Positions 1 through 10,345 of a DNA stretch of 64,000 nt are shown here, piece after piece. Numbering within the stretch: position 1 is the stretch's first letter; the number at the start of each line of letters is the position of its first letter. Position numbers and translations under genes: made by a program. The notes under the pieces were generated by a model that had not been told where the DNA came from, made no database searches, and saw only the letters and a list, made by a program, of their open reading frames with translations. The DNA is from Pachyseris speciosa (Eukaryota > Cnidaria > Anthozoa > Scleractinia > Pachyseridae): assembly GCA_016490735.1 (NCBI GenBank), contig JAEMWC010000265.1, positions 541,001 to 605,000 of the forward strand, given 5' to 3'.

Positions 1-1
1 C

Positions 2-598
2 CTGGACGAAGAATTCCCAAATGGCCACGTGTTACATAAGATCTTTAATCGTAACACAGTTAAAATCAGCTACAGCTGCATGTCTAACGTCAAACAAACC
101 ATCGACGGCCATAACAAGTCATCCTTATTACGGAAGAACGCACCACCGTCGCCTAGAACATGCAACTGCAGAAAACCGGCTGACTGCCCTATGGCTGGCA
201 ATTGCCTCAAAGAGTCCGTTGTCTATCAGGCAACAGTGATATCTGAAGACAGCAAGCCCGACCAAACCTACGTAGGCCTAACTGAAAACTCCTTCAAAAC
301 CAGATTCACAAACCACAAAGCTTCTTTCACCAATCCAAGCAAGAGACTCAACACAGAACTCAGTAAGCATATTTGGCAGTTGAAAGACACTAAAACAGGT
401 TTTAGGATATCTTGGAAGATCTTAAAGCAAGCTTCTTCGTACAACCCCGCTTCCAATCGATGTAATTTGTGTCTGTGGGAGAAGTATTTTATAATTTGCA
501 GGCCTGATTTAGCCACCTTGAACAAACGTAATGAACTTATTACTTCCTGTAGACACGCAAACACATTTCTCCTCAAAAATTTCAAAACTGGCAGGTAA
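2..598 (+). pseudogene. Penelope-like element ORF, C-terminal GIY-YIG endonuclease (5' part outside window)
   Basis: The frame is open from base 2 to a stop at 596-598, so the element enters from the left edge. The protein reads LHKIFNRNTVKISYSCMSN, then a CNCRKPADCP cysteine cluster, then a GIY-YIG-type nuclease: TYVGLTENSFKTRFTNHKASF, LSKHIWQLKD, ISWKILKQA, and a final RCNLCLWEKYFII block, ending with a LNKRNELITSCRH tail. This order (CCHH-like cluster then GIY-YIG) is characteristic of the endonuclease-containing Penelope retroelements, in which the nuclease nicks the target to prime reverse transcription. The reverse transcriptase part must lie to the left. No internal stop is seen in the visible part, so it could be an intact copy; pseudogene status is undecided. 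The hammerhead ribozyme at 820-888 lies in its 3' region. Confidence 0.85.
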
Positions 599-961
599 TA
601 ACCCCCATTCTAATGTGTCCGTTGTTTATCCGAAACAGAAACCGTTGTAAATTTAAACTTTTCCGGTCATCTTAAGTACATAAATGTCAGTGTCACGCTT
701 ACTTCCATTGTCACGCGAATTTTAAGCGTCTATTGTTAAGAAGTAGAAACCGTTGTAATCTAATACTTTTCCACTCCTCCTGTATATATAGTTACCAGCT
801 TTACGTTGTAATTTTACATTTGGATATTTATCTGATGAGTGCCGTACAGGTTGTGCGGTACGAAACTATATAGTAATAAATATGCCAAGTCAAATCTTCA
901 GTTGATCAGACTGTCTTCAAATATTAATGCTCTAGTTTTTCTATTGAGCACTCTGACAACA
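599..961 (+). mobile_element. 3' untranslated tail of the Penelope-like element
   Basis: Non-coding sequence between the GIY-YIG stop codon and the TA microsatellite. It carries the hammerhead ribozyme (820-888). In endonuclease-containing Penelope elements such ribozymes sit in the terminal pLTR repeats. The exact 3' end of the element is not visible; it probably ends near the TA repeat at 962. Confidence 0.6.
820..888 (+). ncRNA. type I hammerhead ribozyme (Penelope-associated)
   Basis: The conserved core is complete. CTGATGA lies at 832-838 and GAAA at 862-865. Stem II is 839-847 with 853-861 (GTGCCGTAC against GTGCGGTAC, nine pairs including two G-U). Stem III is the short ACTA/TAGT (865-868 with 871-874), and the cleavage nucleotide is A875, so the predicted cut is 875/876. 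Stem I pairs ATATTTAT (824-831) with ATAAATAT (876-883) and continues past a bulged G as GG/CC and TT/AA. A very short stem III and a long stem I fit the minimal hammerheads described in Penelope elements. The fold was made by eye; no activity is shown. Confidence 0.87.

Positions 962-1046
<85 letters not shown>
962..1046. repeat. (TA)n microsatellite
   Basis: About 42 uninterrupted TA units directly after the Penelope tail. It produces a spurious Tyr-Ile repeat reading frame. Confidence 0.97.
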
Positions 1047-1050
<4 letters not shown>

Positions 1051-1205
1051 AGTAAGGCAGGGAGGGGATATATTAGCAACTGATTGCCTTAATTACTTAG
1101 GATAACCTGCCTATTCCCCTTTGGATGGTGATTCAATAGGGATTTCTGAGAAATACAAACAGACAACGTTAATTTGGGAACAGAAATCAACACAACTAAC
1201 TAATT

Positions 1206-1288
1206 AAGTGAAAATGTGGCCCAGCCAGGAATCGAACCTGGGTCTCCAGATTACCGGTCGGATGCCTTAACCACTAGGCCAACTAAAC
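1206..1288 (-). repeat. tRNA-like SINE head or tRNA pseudogene
   Basis: On the minus strand the segment has a pol III A box (TGGCCTAGTGG) and a perfect B box (GGTTCGATTCC) in tRNA spacing, with a paired T arm (CCAGG/CCTGG). The acceptor stem does not pair and the anticodon arm is poor, so it is not a functional tRNA gene. A tRNA-derived SINE or decayed tRNA copy is the best reading. Confidence 0.6.
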
Positions 1289-1872
1289 AACTAACCACCA
1301 ACCACACTGGGAACACATAGTTTTACTGTACAACACATACACAGTGTGGCCTTCTGATGGTAAGGTTAATGATTAATAAAATGATGAGTTGAAATCTTGC
1401 TACCATTGATCAATTTATATATATATATACCCTGCTTAAAAGCTTCCTTAAGGTTAAGAAGATAAAATAAATATAGAGATGGCATACTGTTGGCATTTTT
1501 TTTTTAACAGAATGCAGTTAGGCAAACAGTAACTTCAATTTTGTAAGTGGGTCATAATGAAAAGTTAGCAGCATATGCCACCAAGAATACAAATTATCTG
1601 GATACCTGGATGTGCAGCTATTACAACTTAAATGGTGATGATTTCGAATATTTGTTTTCTACGTAAAATACTCCCATCGTAGCTAAAATGAAATTTTCAA
1701 TATTACTTAATTCTTGTCGTCAACAACCGCGCTAAGAGACTTAAGCATCTTGCGCCAGTAAGTCTAATAGAATTGAACAAAAAAAGCTACTTCAGCACGG
1801 TAAGATGCCGCAAGTTCGCTTTTGTTTTGTTTTGTATTTGTTTAGTGAAAATGCCTTCCTTCAGACTCATTA

Positions 1873-2059
1873 ACAAACGGTAAACGAATCGGCGTGCACT
1901 ATTGAGTTATGGATGCACGCGGGGGGTCGCTAAGCACGAGAGAAGCGCAAGAGTCGCTCGAGGCGTAACCGAGAGCGACTCTAGCTTCTTGATTGCTTAG
2001 CATACCTCCCAAGTGCATCCATAACTCAATAGGCCACGCCGATCCGTTTACCATTTGTT
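1873..2059. mobile_element. foldback MITE-like element
   Basis: Inverted arms of about 47 bp start AACAAACGGTAAACG and end CCGTTTACCATTTGTT, and both continue through the sequence ATTGAGTTATGGATGCAC and its complement. The 90-bp centre has a second hairpin (AGAGTCGCT / AGCGACTCT). No coding sequence. It is a small non-autonomous foldback element; its superfamily is not clear. Confidence 0.75.
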
Positions 2060-2856
2060 TTATAACATATCATAAACATCGTAGAGAAAGCAAAGTCCCA
2101 TTTTATTGCACTGAAATGTTCATGTAGTCTTACATGACCAAGGAAAACACAGCGCGCGAAATATTATTCACAGAATTCGAAATTGCAACGGCTTAATACT
2201 TCGGTCGACACAATGACGATTGAAACGATACAAAAAAAGCGAAATTTTAGTTTATAAGCATTAGCGCGCGCGTCAGATATCATCAGCAGCGTTCACCCAT
2301 GGGCAAATAGTAAATGGTTAATAATAATAATAATAATAATATTAATGAATACCAATCGGAGCGCGCGCTTTACTTTAGTTATGTTATAAATTATGTTGCT
2401 AATGGCGTGAGTTCAACTTGTATAAACAACACTAAAGTCAGGTGCTACTATACTTAAAAACTTCGATTGGAATAGTGATAGGATTCATTTAATGGTCTCA
2501 GTTAAAAAAAAACCATAGCCTTAATTTGTATTTGGGTGAGTATCCAGTCTTTTGGGTTTACACAAAGAAAATGGCTCTAGAAAGAACATATTCAACGACC
2601 ATGTCTTTGATACGGGAAGCATCTGTTTCTCTCATACACTGTAAAAGGAACCCTTGGAAGACGATACATTGTATTGCTAAGCTTAGAGTGCTGTTTACGT
2701 TTCGCTGAAATGGTTATGATAAACACCATACCGGATGCTGAAAGCGAAGGCGTAATGTAGTGCCTACACATGCTTTCCGATCATGTAAGCAATTGCTTAG
2801 GTTGAATAAACTCAGCCACGGGCAATAACGAAAACAAACCATATTTGTAAAATGTT
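2060..2856. other. non-coding 3' flank of the Ig gene
   Basis: AT-rich sequence with a short (AAT)n tract near 2318-2345 and no recognisable exon. It probably contains the 3' untranslated region of the minus-strand Ig gene. No polyadenylation site was chosen with confidence. Confidence 0.4.
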
Positions 2857-2993
2857 TCAAACGTTTTCGTAGCCGGGTTGGCTTCCCGCACGTCGTCTCC
2901 GGCATGCACAACACGCAGCAATAACCAGTACCAAATACACACTAATACTCAATAGTGCAATCGTTAACGGCGTCCATGTTTTGCCATCGTCAC
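2857..2993 (-). CDS. Ig gene exon 5: transmembrane segment and cytoplasmic tail
   Basis: The acceptor TTTCTTTCAG precedes 2993. It encodes GDDGKTWTP, a roughly 20-residue hydrophobic helix, CACRRRR stop-transfer residues, GSQPG and YENV, with TGA at 2859-2857. YENV fits the pYxN consensus for Grb2-type SH2 domains, if it is phosphorylated. Confidence 0.85.
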
Positions 2994-5147
2994 CTGAAAG
3001 AAACAATTTTAGTTGAAATAAAGTTAAGGCGATTACTATAAATATACTCAAATAGATTATGACACAAATACAAAAAAACTTGACGAAGCAAATAAAAGAA
3101 CTGAACAAAGACAACTGTGGAGAAAAGAGGCTTTATTTAATCGAATGTTGCACGTACCAACAACAAAATTCAAACGGTAGAGACAGTCAGCCAGACAGAC
3201 AGATAGACTGACATAAAGACAGACAGATCAAGGGAGTCAAGGGAGGCATGTTATTCCATAATAATTACCTTTGCTTTTGATCTTCACCCTCCATGTGTAG
3301 TCTGCTTTTCCAACTGAATTTGAAGCCTCGCATCTGTAAGTCCCAGCGTCCTCTTTACTGGTTTTGCGGATAATGAACTTTGTTTTCTCATCACTCTTCG
3401 GAAGCAATTTGCCATTCTTGCTCCAGGTAACATTAGGTGAAGGGAAACCTACAGCTTCACAGAACAACAAGAGTGGATTACCTTCGACCACTGTAACTTC
3501 ATGCCCACTTGTATTCGTTATTCTAGGCGGTTCTAAAGTAAGAAAAAATGTAGGTGCCGTAAATATATCTCTAGGAACGTATGACCTCTAAGGTGAATTG
3601 TGATACTTTGAAGTATTTTCAGTGCGTAGAGATAAAATGCTTAAAGCTGCAGTTCACTGATTATTAATATATTAATCAAGTTTGATAAATACATTAAATC
3701 TGTTTAAAGGAATAAAGTTAGGACATATTTTGTGAATTGACGACTTTTCTGATGAGTGCATAAACAAAGGGGACTCTTCTGTGGTCCTGACAAATTATTC
3801 TGTTGTCAGAAGCTTAGAGTCACAAGCATAAAGAAAGTGCAACATATCTCGAACTTCATGTGCCGCTGGATTTGTTCATGTCGAAGATTTGACAAATTTT
3901 GCGTCTATAACTTTACGGTTAGACGGCCAGCAACACACTTAACGCAAAAAGCAACAAACAAACAATAGAGAGCTGTGATTCTCAGTATACAACCATCATG
4001 TGATTACACTGACCGTAAAAATAAATCTTACCGGTTGCGTAGACAGTAAGAGTGAAGAAATAAACTCTTGGCGACGTGAAATTTACTCTCTGGACAGTAC
4101 ACCTGTAGTCTGTGCCGTCACTAATTTGCACACTGGACAACATAAGGGTTCCGTTACGAGTCAGGTTGACTCTACCTTCATAAGGGCCTTTGTGGGTCAC
4201 CTTTCGAACTCGCTGATTGTTCATTCCAGCCATCCACGACCAAGACGTTTTTGCTGTGGTGCAGGTCTTCGAGGTGCAGTAAGACCAACTTAAAGACTTG
4301 AACGTTTGGTCAAGCCGAATTACCTCTGACAGCACCGGACAGGATATCATTATGTCCTTGCCAACACGCACTTCACGTGTGTCGTGGGTATAATTGGTCA
4401 CAAAAGACAATTTCTTGTTGCTGCCGCTTGTGCCTACAAATGTAAGAATAAAAACATACATGAAGAGAGGTGATGATGACATTTCCTAGCACGGGTCAAG
4501 GTATTAGGCTATATTGTTAGATATAGTATATCTAACAATAAGTTATATATTCACGATTTCTCTCTATGTATATTTCTTAACTCATAGACTTAAAACAGCT
4601 GGAGACTGACTCGAAAACATCTCAGTCACTTCAGTCTCCAGGCTCTAAATCGTTACATACAAGTGTTTTGTTGTTCTTTGTTTAATTTTATGTATCTATG
4701 TAATGATAGAGAAGAGCAAAATAAAGTTAATGTTGTTGTTGTTGTTGTTGTTGTTGTTCCGGTAAGCAAAATTCAAGGAAGTATACTTTGAAGATAAGTG
4801 ATATTCGAAGAAATCTTGTGCTTTTCCAAAATACAATCTAGATCAAATTCAACAAATGCCGAATAGTACATTGACAAGAGAGTGATCTTTAAAACACCCC
4901 TTTTACACTTGACATCTCAGAATTGATTCTGTGGGACGTAAAAGAACCCACACACTGTTCGAAAAGAGTAGGGAACGTAGTTCCCGGCGCGGTAGTCTAT
5001 CTGTCATCTAATAGTTGGGTTGCTAAATGCTCGGAGAGATTAGCTGCATGAGCTACTCTAAAATTTGAGGGTAAATAAAGTATATGTATGTAAGTATATG
5101 TATATGTATATGGATATGTATACGTATACGTATACGTATACGTATAC

Positions 5148-5228
<81 letters not shown>

Positions 5229-6332
5229 AGGGCGTTCTCGATGTTTGAAATACTACTATGACATACCACTGCTTTTGAGTAGTAGAAAACACCCACGCGA
5301 GCCACTTAAAGCAGTCAGAAATAAAATTGAACATTCTACAGATCAACACACACGTTTTCGTACCTTCCACGTCTACGCTAACTGATTTACCAAGTGGTTC
5401 CCGGAAAGGACCAAAGTTCATGCTACACCCATAGGATCGTTCATCGGTTTCTCTCACATCTACCAGCTCAACTAACAAGTTGGAAGTATTATTGGTGGTA
5501 TTTGTCGAGAGTTGTCCATGAACTCTTTGGCTGTATTCCCAACCTTCTAAGTACAGTTTGGGATTCCTGACAATGATATGTTCCTTTGTAACCGTCATCA
5601 GCGTCAAGACGATACCACCCCTTTCCAAAACACCAACCGTAGACTGCTTCATCTTCTTCACTTACGTGAAACTCGCAGTGGAAAGTAATATTTCTGCCTT
5701 GTTTTGCCGGTATAGGAAGCGATGGCAGGGCTTTTACCATAGATGACTTTCCTGTAAAAGCCATAGATTGATCAGTACAAAAACTCCAACTTAGGATATT
5801 TATATAAAACAGCATATAGAGCAACACAAAAATGCAACACTGAGGTGGGTAATACGGATAATTAATGGTCACGCACTGAATCGTTATACACTGAAAGTAG
5901 GTCATCCTCTGCAGTGCCAGGGCATCTCATCAATCGTATCCTTACCTTCCACTTGAAGACGGACTGAATCAGATGGCGAGTGTCTGAAAGGACCAAAGTT
6001 TAAAAGAAGACCATAATTCATCTGATCTTGAGGGCTGACGTCGGAAATTTTGAAAACCGCGAGCGATTTTGACAGGTCTCCCTTCCAATGCACACGTCCA
6101 TCAAATCGAGGTGCTTCCACCTTGAGGTCTGGGTTTGGAATGACTTGCTCATTTCTTGTCACTGTGGTGATGTATGTCGCGACGTAACCGTTTTTCCAAA
6201 GTCCAAACACAAGTCCTTTAAAGTCGGACAGTGAGGTTAAATTTTCACCTAGGATCCACTGAAACGTAGCGTCGGACCCCTCAAATGCCGTCACAGGATT
6301 TGAAGATATTCGCAAAATCTCAGCACCCCAAC
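2857..6332 (-). CDS. Ig-superfamily single-pass membrane protein (gene span; signal-peptide exon not placed)
   Basis: Five exons read right to left: 6332-5946, 5751-5364, 4433-4032, 3532-3269, 2993-2857. All junctions are phase 1 with AG/GT borders, so each Ig domain is one symmetric exon. The product has four Ig domains, then a hydrophobic span ([20 protein letters not shown]), then a short basic tail [10 protein letters not shown] and terminal YENV. It should be a cell-surface recognition or adhesion protein with its Ig domains outside. The first exon (signal peptide) is not secure; a weak candidate is 8996-8936, and exon 3 also has an in-frame ATG that would give a signal peptide. The second exon carries a one-base insertion at 5618-5621. 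The gene is on the same strand as the kinase gene and its first two Ig domains share the NFGPFR motif, so they are recent duplicates of each other. Confidence 0.82.
3269..3532 (-). CDS. Ig gene exon 4: I-set Ig domain
   Basis: Phase 1 in and out (264 nt). It shows a classic I-set pattern: [25 protein letters not shown], then [18 protein letters not shown], with both canonical cysteines and the tryptophan. Donor GTAATT, acceptor TTACTTTAG. Confidence 0.9.
4032..4433 (-). CDS. Ig gene exon 3: V-like Ig domain
   Basis: 402 nt, phase 1 in and out. It has the canonical cysteines (IMISCPVL and DYRCTVQR) and an extra CTSKTC pair near the middle. Donor GTAAGA, acceptor TACATTTGTAG. The reading frame stays open 49 bases upstream into the intron to an ATG at 4482, which would add a signal-peptide-like stretch, so this could also be an alternative first exon. 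Confidence 0.85.
4660..4760 (+). mobile_element. 3' end of a LINE or SINE with (GTT)n tail
   Basis: An AAATAAAGTTAATGTTG-like 3' end followed by nine GTT units, inside an Ig gene intron. The same tail type ends the LINE at 30745. Only the end is recognisable. Confidence 0.4.
5088..5227. repeat. (TATGTA)n / (TATACG)n microsatellite
   Basis: About 23 hexamer units inside the Ig gene intron between 5364 and 4433. The reverse frames read His-Ile, Arg-Ile or Tyr-Thr repeats and are not genes. Confidence 0.95.
5364..5751 (-). CDS. Ig gene exon 2: V-like Ig domain with a one-base frameshift
   Basis: It reads [42 protein letters not shown], then must change frame to continue [18 protein letters not shown] through [17 protein letters not shown] to DVEG. 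The exon is 388 nt, one more than the multiple of three expected for a phase 1-1 exon. The break maps to the CCCC run at 5618-5621 (GGGG on the coding strand); three G would restore the frame. It is either an assembly or read error or a true disabling allele. Both canonical cysteines are present. Confidence 0.78.
5946..6332 (-). CDS. Ig gene exon 1 of those found: V-like Ig domain lacking the disulfide
   Basis: 387 nt, phase 1 in and out, acceptor TTACCCTCAG, donor GTAAGG. It reads [58 protein letters not shown] and QVEG. It aligns with exon 2 but both canonical cysteine positions are replaced (FQW, YGLLLNF). Loss of the bridge is tolerated in some V-like folds. Confidence 0.82.
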
Positions 6333-8930
6333 CTGAGGGTAAAAGCAAAAGCTATGATTACAGAGAAAATAAAGTTAACGCCAAAATAACGAATTTTTTT
6401 ACTAGACAGAAGGCAAAAGCTAAAGGGTGCCACAGGGTGATACGGACCATTTCCGACGAGAAAAATACTCATATCAACCTAACCTGAAATCAAACATTCT
6501 TTTTTTTCTGATCGCAGGTTAATATCAACTCAACCAAGATATTTATAAAGTAAAACAGATCGAAGGACGAAAAGAGCCTAAATTAGAATTAGTTAGTGGA
6601 AATTTATTTCTATGCTGGCCATTTTTTTTTTTGTTCAAAGATCTCTGGGGCACACTTTACCACTGAGTGAGTTGAGTTTTTGCAACATGATCGATACTTT
6701 TTTTAACGTTTAGCGAAAGCCGGTGCCTGGCAGCTGCAGAATACAACCTTTTGCTGAGCCAGTCATGGTCATTAATTGAGGTTTGCACAAAATCGTATTC
6801 TCCTTTCACTGCAGTTCACACGAAGTAATGATTCAGGACATCTGAAGATATATGTTGTAGCACACAACATATTAGCCTGTTCCAGGCGTTCAGATAGTAA
6901 ACAGAGCACGATAGTACCGGCCGAGCGAGGCGAAAACTATCTGAACGCCTGAGACAGGCTAACAACATATATATAGCTAGCAAAACGTAGGTTATTGAGA
7001 GGGCCAGGGTGGTGATATGAATCGAAAGAAAGAAGGCCCCTAAGTACGATTTAATCACTAAAATCGCTTTCAGAATACACCAGCACAAAAATTTTCTTAT
7101 TATTATTTAAAGAACTGCATGATAGTAAAACGTGTCGGATCAGATTTTAATTGAGAATACTTAGGCACAGAATGGCGCTTGAAACGTTTTCCCGGAAAAG
7201 CACGCCCATAACTGTAAAGTTACCTGGAGCTACGAAACTCCAAAAGCCTTTGCATGAAGTTTAAATTAGACTAGTTACTCATCCAGGAAGTCAGTTAAGG
7301 AAGCAAAAACTAAATTTTTGTTTTGTCCTAAAAGCTAACCTTCTTTCGATGACTACAAAATACATGTTCGCTCTGCCTATTGCCATATTTAAGCCAGATG
7401 TTGTAAGGTAAACAGCGCGGATTTCTGTGCGTGACCATAAAGGTGCTGAAAACAAGCTCCGAGCTATCCGTAACACGTTTTTACTGCCTTGATTTGTGTA
7501 AGTTTTTCAAGTCGGCAGCAAAAGCCAGGATTCATAATTCCAAGCCAACACAAATATAGATATTTATTACTCTCCCAGCTGTAGAACGATGGCATACTTA
7601 TTTCTCAAGTTAGACTTGGCTGATTATCATCAAGAATAATTGATCACTGTAAGATTCTTGGAAGGAAAGGAACTTCTATCCACGAATGGGGTGAATGTTG
7701 TTTAGTGAACAATTTTTGGAGATGATAATTACCGTATGTTATTTAAAGCAACGTTACAATTTCTAATACTTCATATTGTTCAATAGAACTTGTTATTTAA
7801 GCCTCCAATCAAACCTTTTGTCACGCACAAGAGTGGCGGTTGTAACAAATACATGTACCTACACGAGCTTGAAATGAAATCATTTCCCAGAAATTTCAAA
7901 TTAATATATCTGTGTTGCATTGCATCAGTGAAATTGTTGTTTGTGTTTATCCACCGAAACTGACTAGCTCTTAAAAATTTGTTCTGCCCAATAACAACCT
8001 TTTATGCACCATCAGCTTTTTCAATCCAATCACCTGATTCTTTGTATCTCTGGTTACAATATATTTTTCAACCAAAAACTCAAATGTATTTTGAATCGCA
8101 CGTGCTGTAAATATAGCGTTTAAAATACGACTCTTTGTAGAATGTTACAAACTGTTATTGGGTGCTCAGCCAAATGTATTAATTTGTGAAATTGCTTTCA
8201 ATGTGTCTCCTACCTAATCTGAAGCCATTTACACATTTTAAAAGCAAGTGCTTCAGAAAGCAGGCAATAAACAAATCAGCCTCAAAGGTCATCACTGTAG
8301 ATATTAGACAGATGACAGGCATGTGAGAGCACTGTTAAATTTTTACAAACTCACTCCTTAACTTCTGGGCTGCACTCTATAAGTGAGTGAGTTCGTTCTC
8401 TATAGGTTCTATCATTCTGTGGGGAAAAATTCACTTTAGTCAATCTTGAGTTTGTTTGGAGTATCTGCTTATTACATGCATCTGCATGAGTGGTACATCA
8501 GTATACACGTAATCGCGGTGTTTACATGATACGTCTAACTCTAATCAACCAAGGATTTTAACATTTTTAAAGTTAATATTCTAGTTAAGAGACAAACAAA
8601 GAAAATCTTGCATTTGCTCGCTATGAATGAAGTACATGTTTCAACCACAGTGGACTGATATGATACTGACATCTACTTGTGTGTATAATTAAATCATGTC
8701 TGCGGAACGTACTGAGAAGCTTTCACTCGTATGCATGATGTTAATAACGCCTGCATGACCTTCACGATTATACGTAAGTACGGCATGTATCGCATCAAAT
8801 GTAAGATATAAAGTAATTGACATGACTGATGTATGTATATACGTAAAGGATGACTGATGCAAAATATGTCAGTTGAGCGAACGGAAGAAATTTGTTTACG
8901 ATCGCTCAAAGTTCTTATATGCAGCCCTGA
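6333..8930. other. intergenic, no recognised gene
   Basis: AT-rich, no exon with good splice borders. It contains the hairpin at 6872-6962. The open frames here are short and show no domain. Confidence 0.5.
6872..6962. repeat. short foldback repeat
   Basis: Inverted arms of 26 bp: TTAGCCTGTTCCAGGCGTTC and its near-complement ending GCCTGAGACAGGCTAA, separated by about 40 bp containing GGCCGAGCGAGGCG. A MITE-like hairpin. Confidence 0.75.
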
Positions 8931-8935
8931 ATTAC

Positions 8936-8996
8936 CTTGCTCAATCACTCTCACTAAGAGTAATGCAGTTATAACCTTCATCGGGCGTCCTTTCAT
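8936..8996 (-). CDS. possible signal-peptide exon of the Ig gene
   Basis: ATG at 8996 begins MKGRPMKVITALLLVRV and reaches a GTAATT donor in phase 1 after 61 nt, which is the phase needed to join exon 6332-5946. The hydrophobic core is weak (VITALLLV), so this is only a candidate; nothing better was found upstream on the minus strand. Confidence 0.22.
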
Positions 8997-9971
8997 ACCG
9001 CCGAACTACCCTTTCACCAATTCGAAAGGAAAATCAGGAGAGGAGGACGAGCCCTCTTAGCGTAGTGTAAGTTGTTTTCCAGGGGTCGTCCCAGTTCACC
9101 GCAGCCGGTATCAGTTTCGCAGAAACAGGCAAAACAAGCCGTGGCATGACATCACGTGCTTCGAATAACATGGTTAGGTAAGCTATTAATATGTACAGAA
9201 AACAAAAGTGTATTTATTATGATGAAGTCGACCATAGCTTTCACTTTCGAAAAGACAATTTTAGCGATTTGCTGCGCTACGTTGTTGCATCCGCTTAAAT
9301 CTCGCTTTCCAGAAATAGAAAGGAAGTATCATTGCAGGTTCTGAAACCCGTTGCAGTATTTTTCATGTGTCATTCATTACCATCGGGCAGAATGCCTATT
9401 GTTCTCGGGACATTTACTTACAGTTCAATAAACTTCCCAGGACCGTCATATTGCTCGTTATTATTCATAGACGCGCAAAAAGCACGTATTTCATTGGTTG
9501 CTATGCACGCGCGGCAGTGCTCAGTGGAATGGAGTAGGCGGGCAATACAAACAATAGACACTGCCTGCTATTGTTTTCTCTTTTGTTTACTAAAATCGCA
9601 CATTTGCGCGCAATGCCTGTAAACGAAACAAAAGGATGTAAGGTTTCTTCTTTAATCATTTAATGCATATGTTTGGATTGATTTCGTTCAGTAATGCAAC
9701 ATAACAAAATATCATTGTTTGATTATTTGCAATTAGAGAGACAGGGTATTACCATGTTGCATTTGCGCAACAAAGAAATAAATGCTCGCCACATTTATGC
9801 GAGCGAGAAATTATAACGATTGTGAAATTAAAGAGTAAACGCGCGTCCTGTATACCACAAAAATACCTTAACTTCTCGAACTAACTTTGCGCGAGGGAGG
9901 GTATGTGACGATTGTGGGATAATATGCTCACGCGAGCATAGAGAGCCCAAGAAAGCGACAAGTGAGAAAGA

Positions 9972-10053
9972 ATGGCAACCATTTTCTCATTTGGATCATG
10001 TTTTTTGGTACTTTGGACTTTCCAGTTTGCTTTCACGCGAATCTTAGCAGCGG
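9972..10053 (+). CDS. orphan signal-peptide exon on the plus strand
   Basis: The ATG at 9972 (context AGAATGG) starts MATIFSFGSCFLVLWTFQFA followed by FTRILAA and a strong GTAAGT donor, ending in phase 1 after 82 nt. A hydrophobic leader ending at a phase-1 donor is the standard first exon of Ig-type surface proteins and matches the first exon of the kinase gene at 36024-35940. No downstream plus-strand exon was recognised, so the partner gene may be lost, very diverged, or beyond the window. The upstream 150 bp is relatively rich in CpG, as for a promoter. Confidence 0.42.
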
Positions 10054-10345
10054 GTAAGTTTTCAAAGCTTACAAACCAGGCCGGCCGGGTTTGAATTTTC
10101 TTTGATTAATATTAATCATTTGTCAAAGCTGATTGTTAGCCATTGCTGTATTTCGATCCGCCGGCAAACCTTTGTCGCATCGTTTAACATCATAAATGAT
10201 TGACCTTCAAATTGCAACCACACTCAGTGCTGTTAACATGAAGAAGCGTTGTCGTACACCACAGGGCTATTACAAGAGTCTTGACTGTAGCGTCGCAATT
10301 CCACGCGCCGGGGCAATATGTGATCCAAAACCCGAGGTTCTTGGT

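Noticed and set aside
2526..2708. 60-codon plus-strand frame next to the Ig gene 3' end
   Set aside because: No domain, no splice signals, located in the probable 3' untranslated region of the minus-strand gene.
5053..5305. His-Ile and Tyr-Thr repeat frames
   Set aside because: Translation of the hexanucleotide microsatellite in the Ig gene intron.
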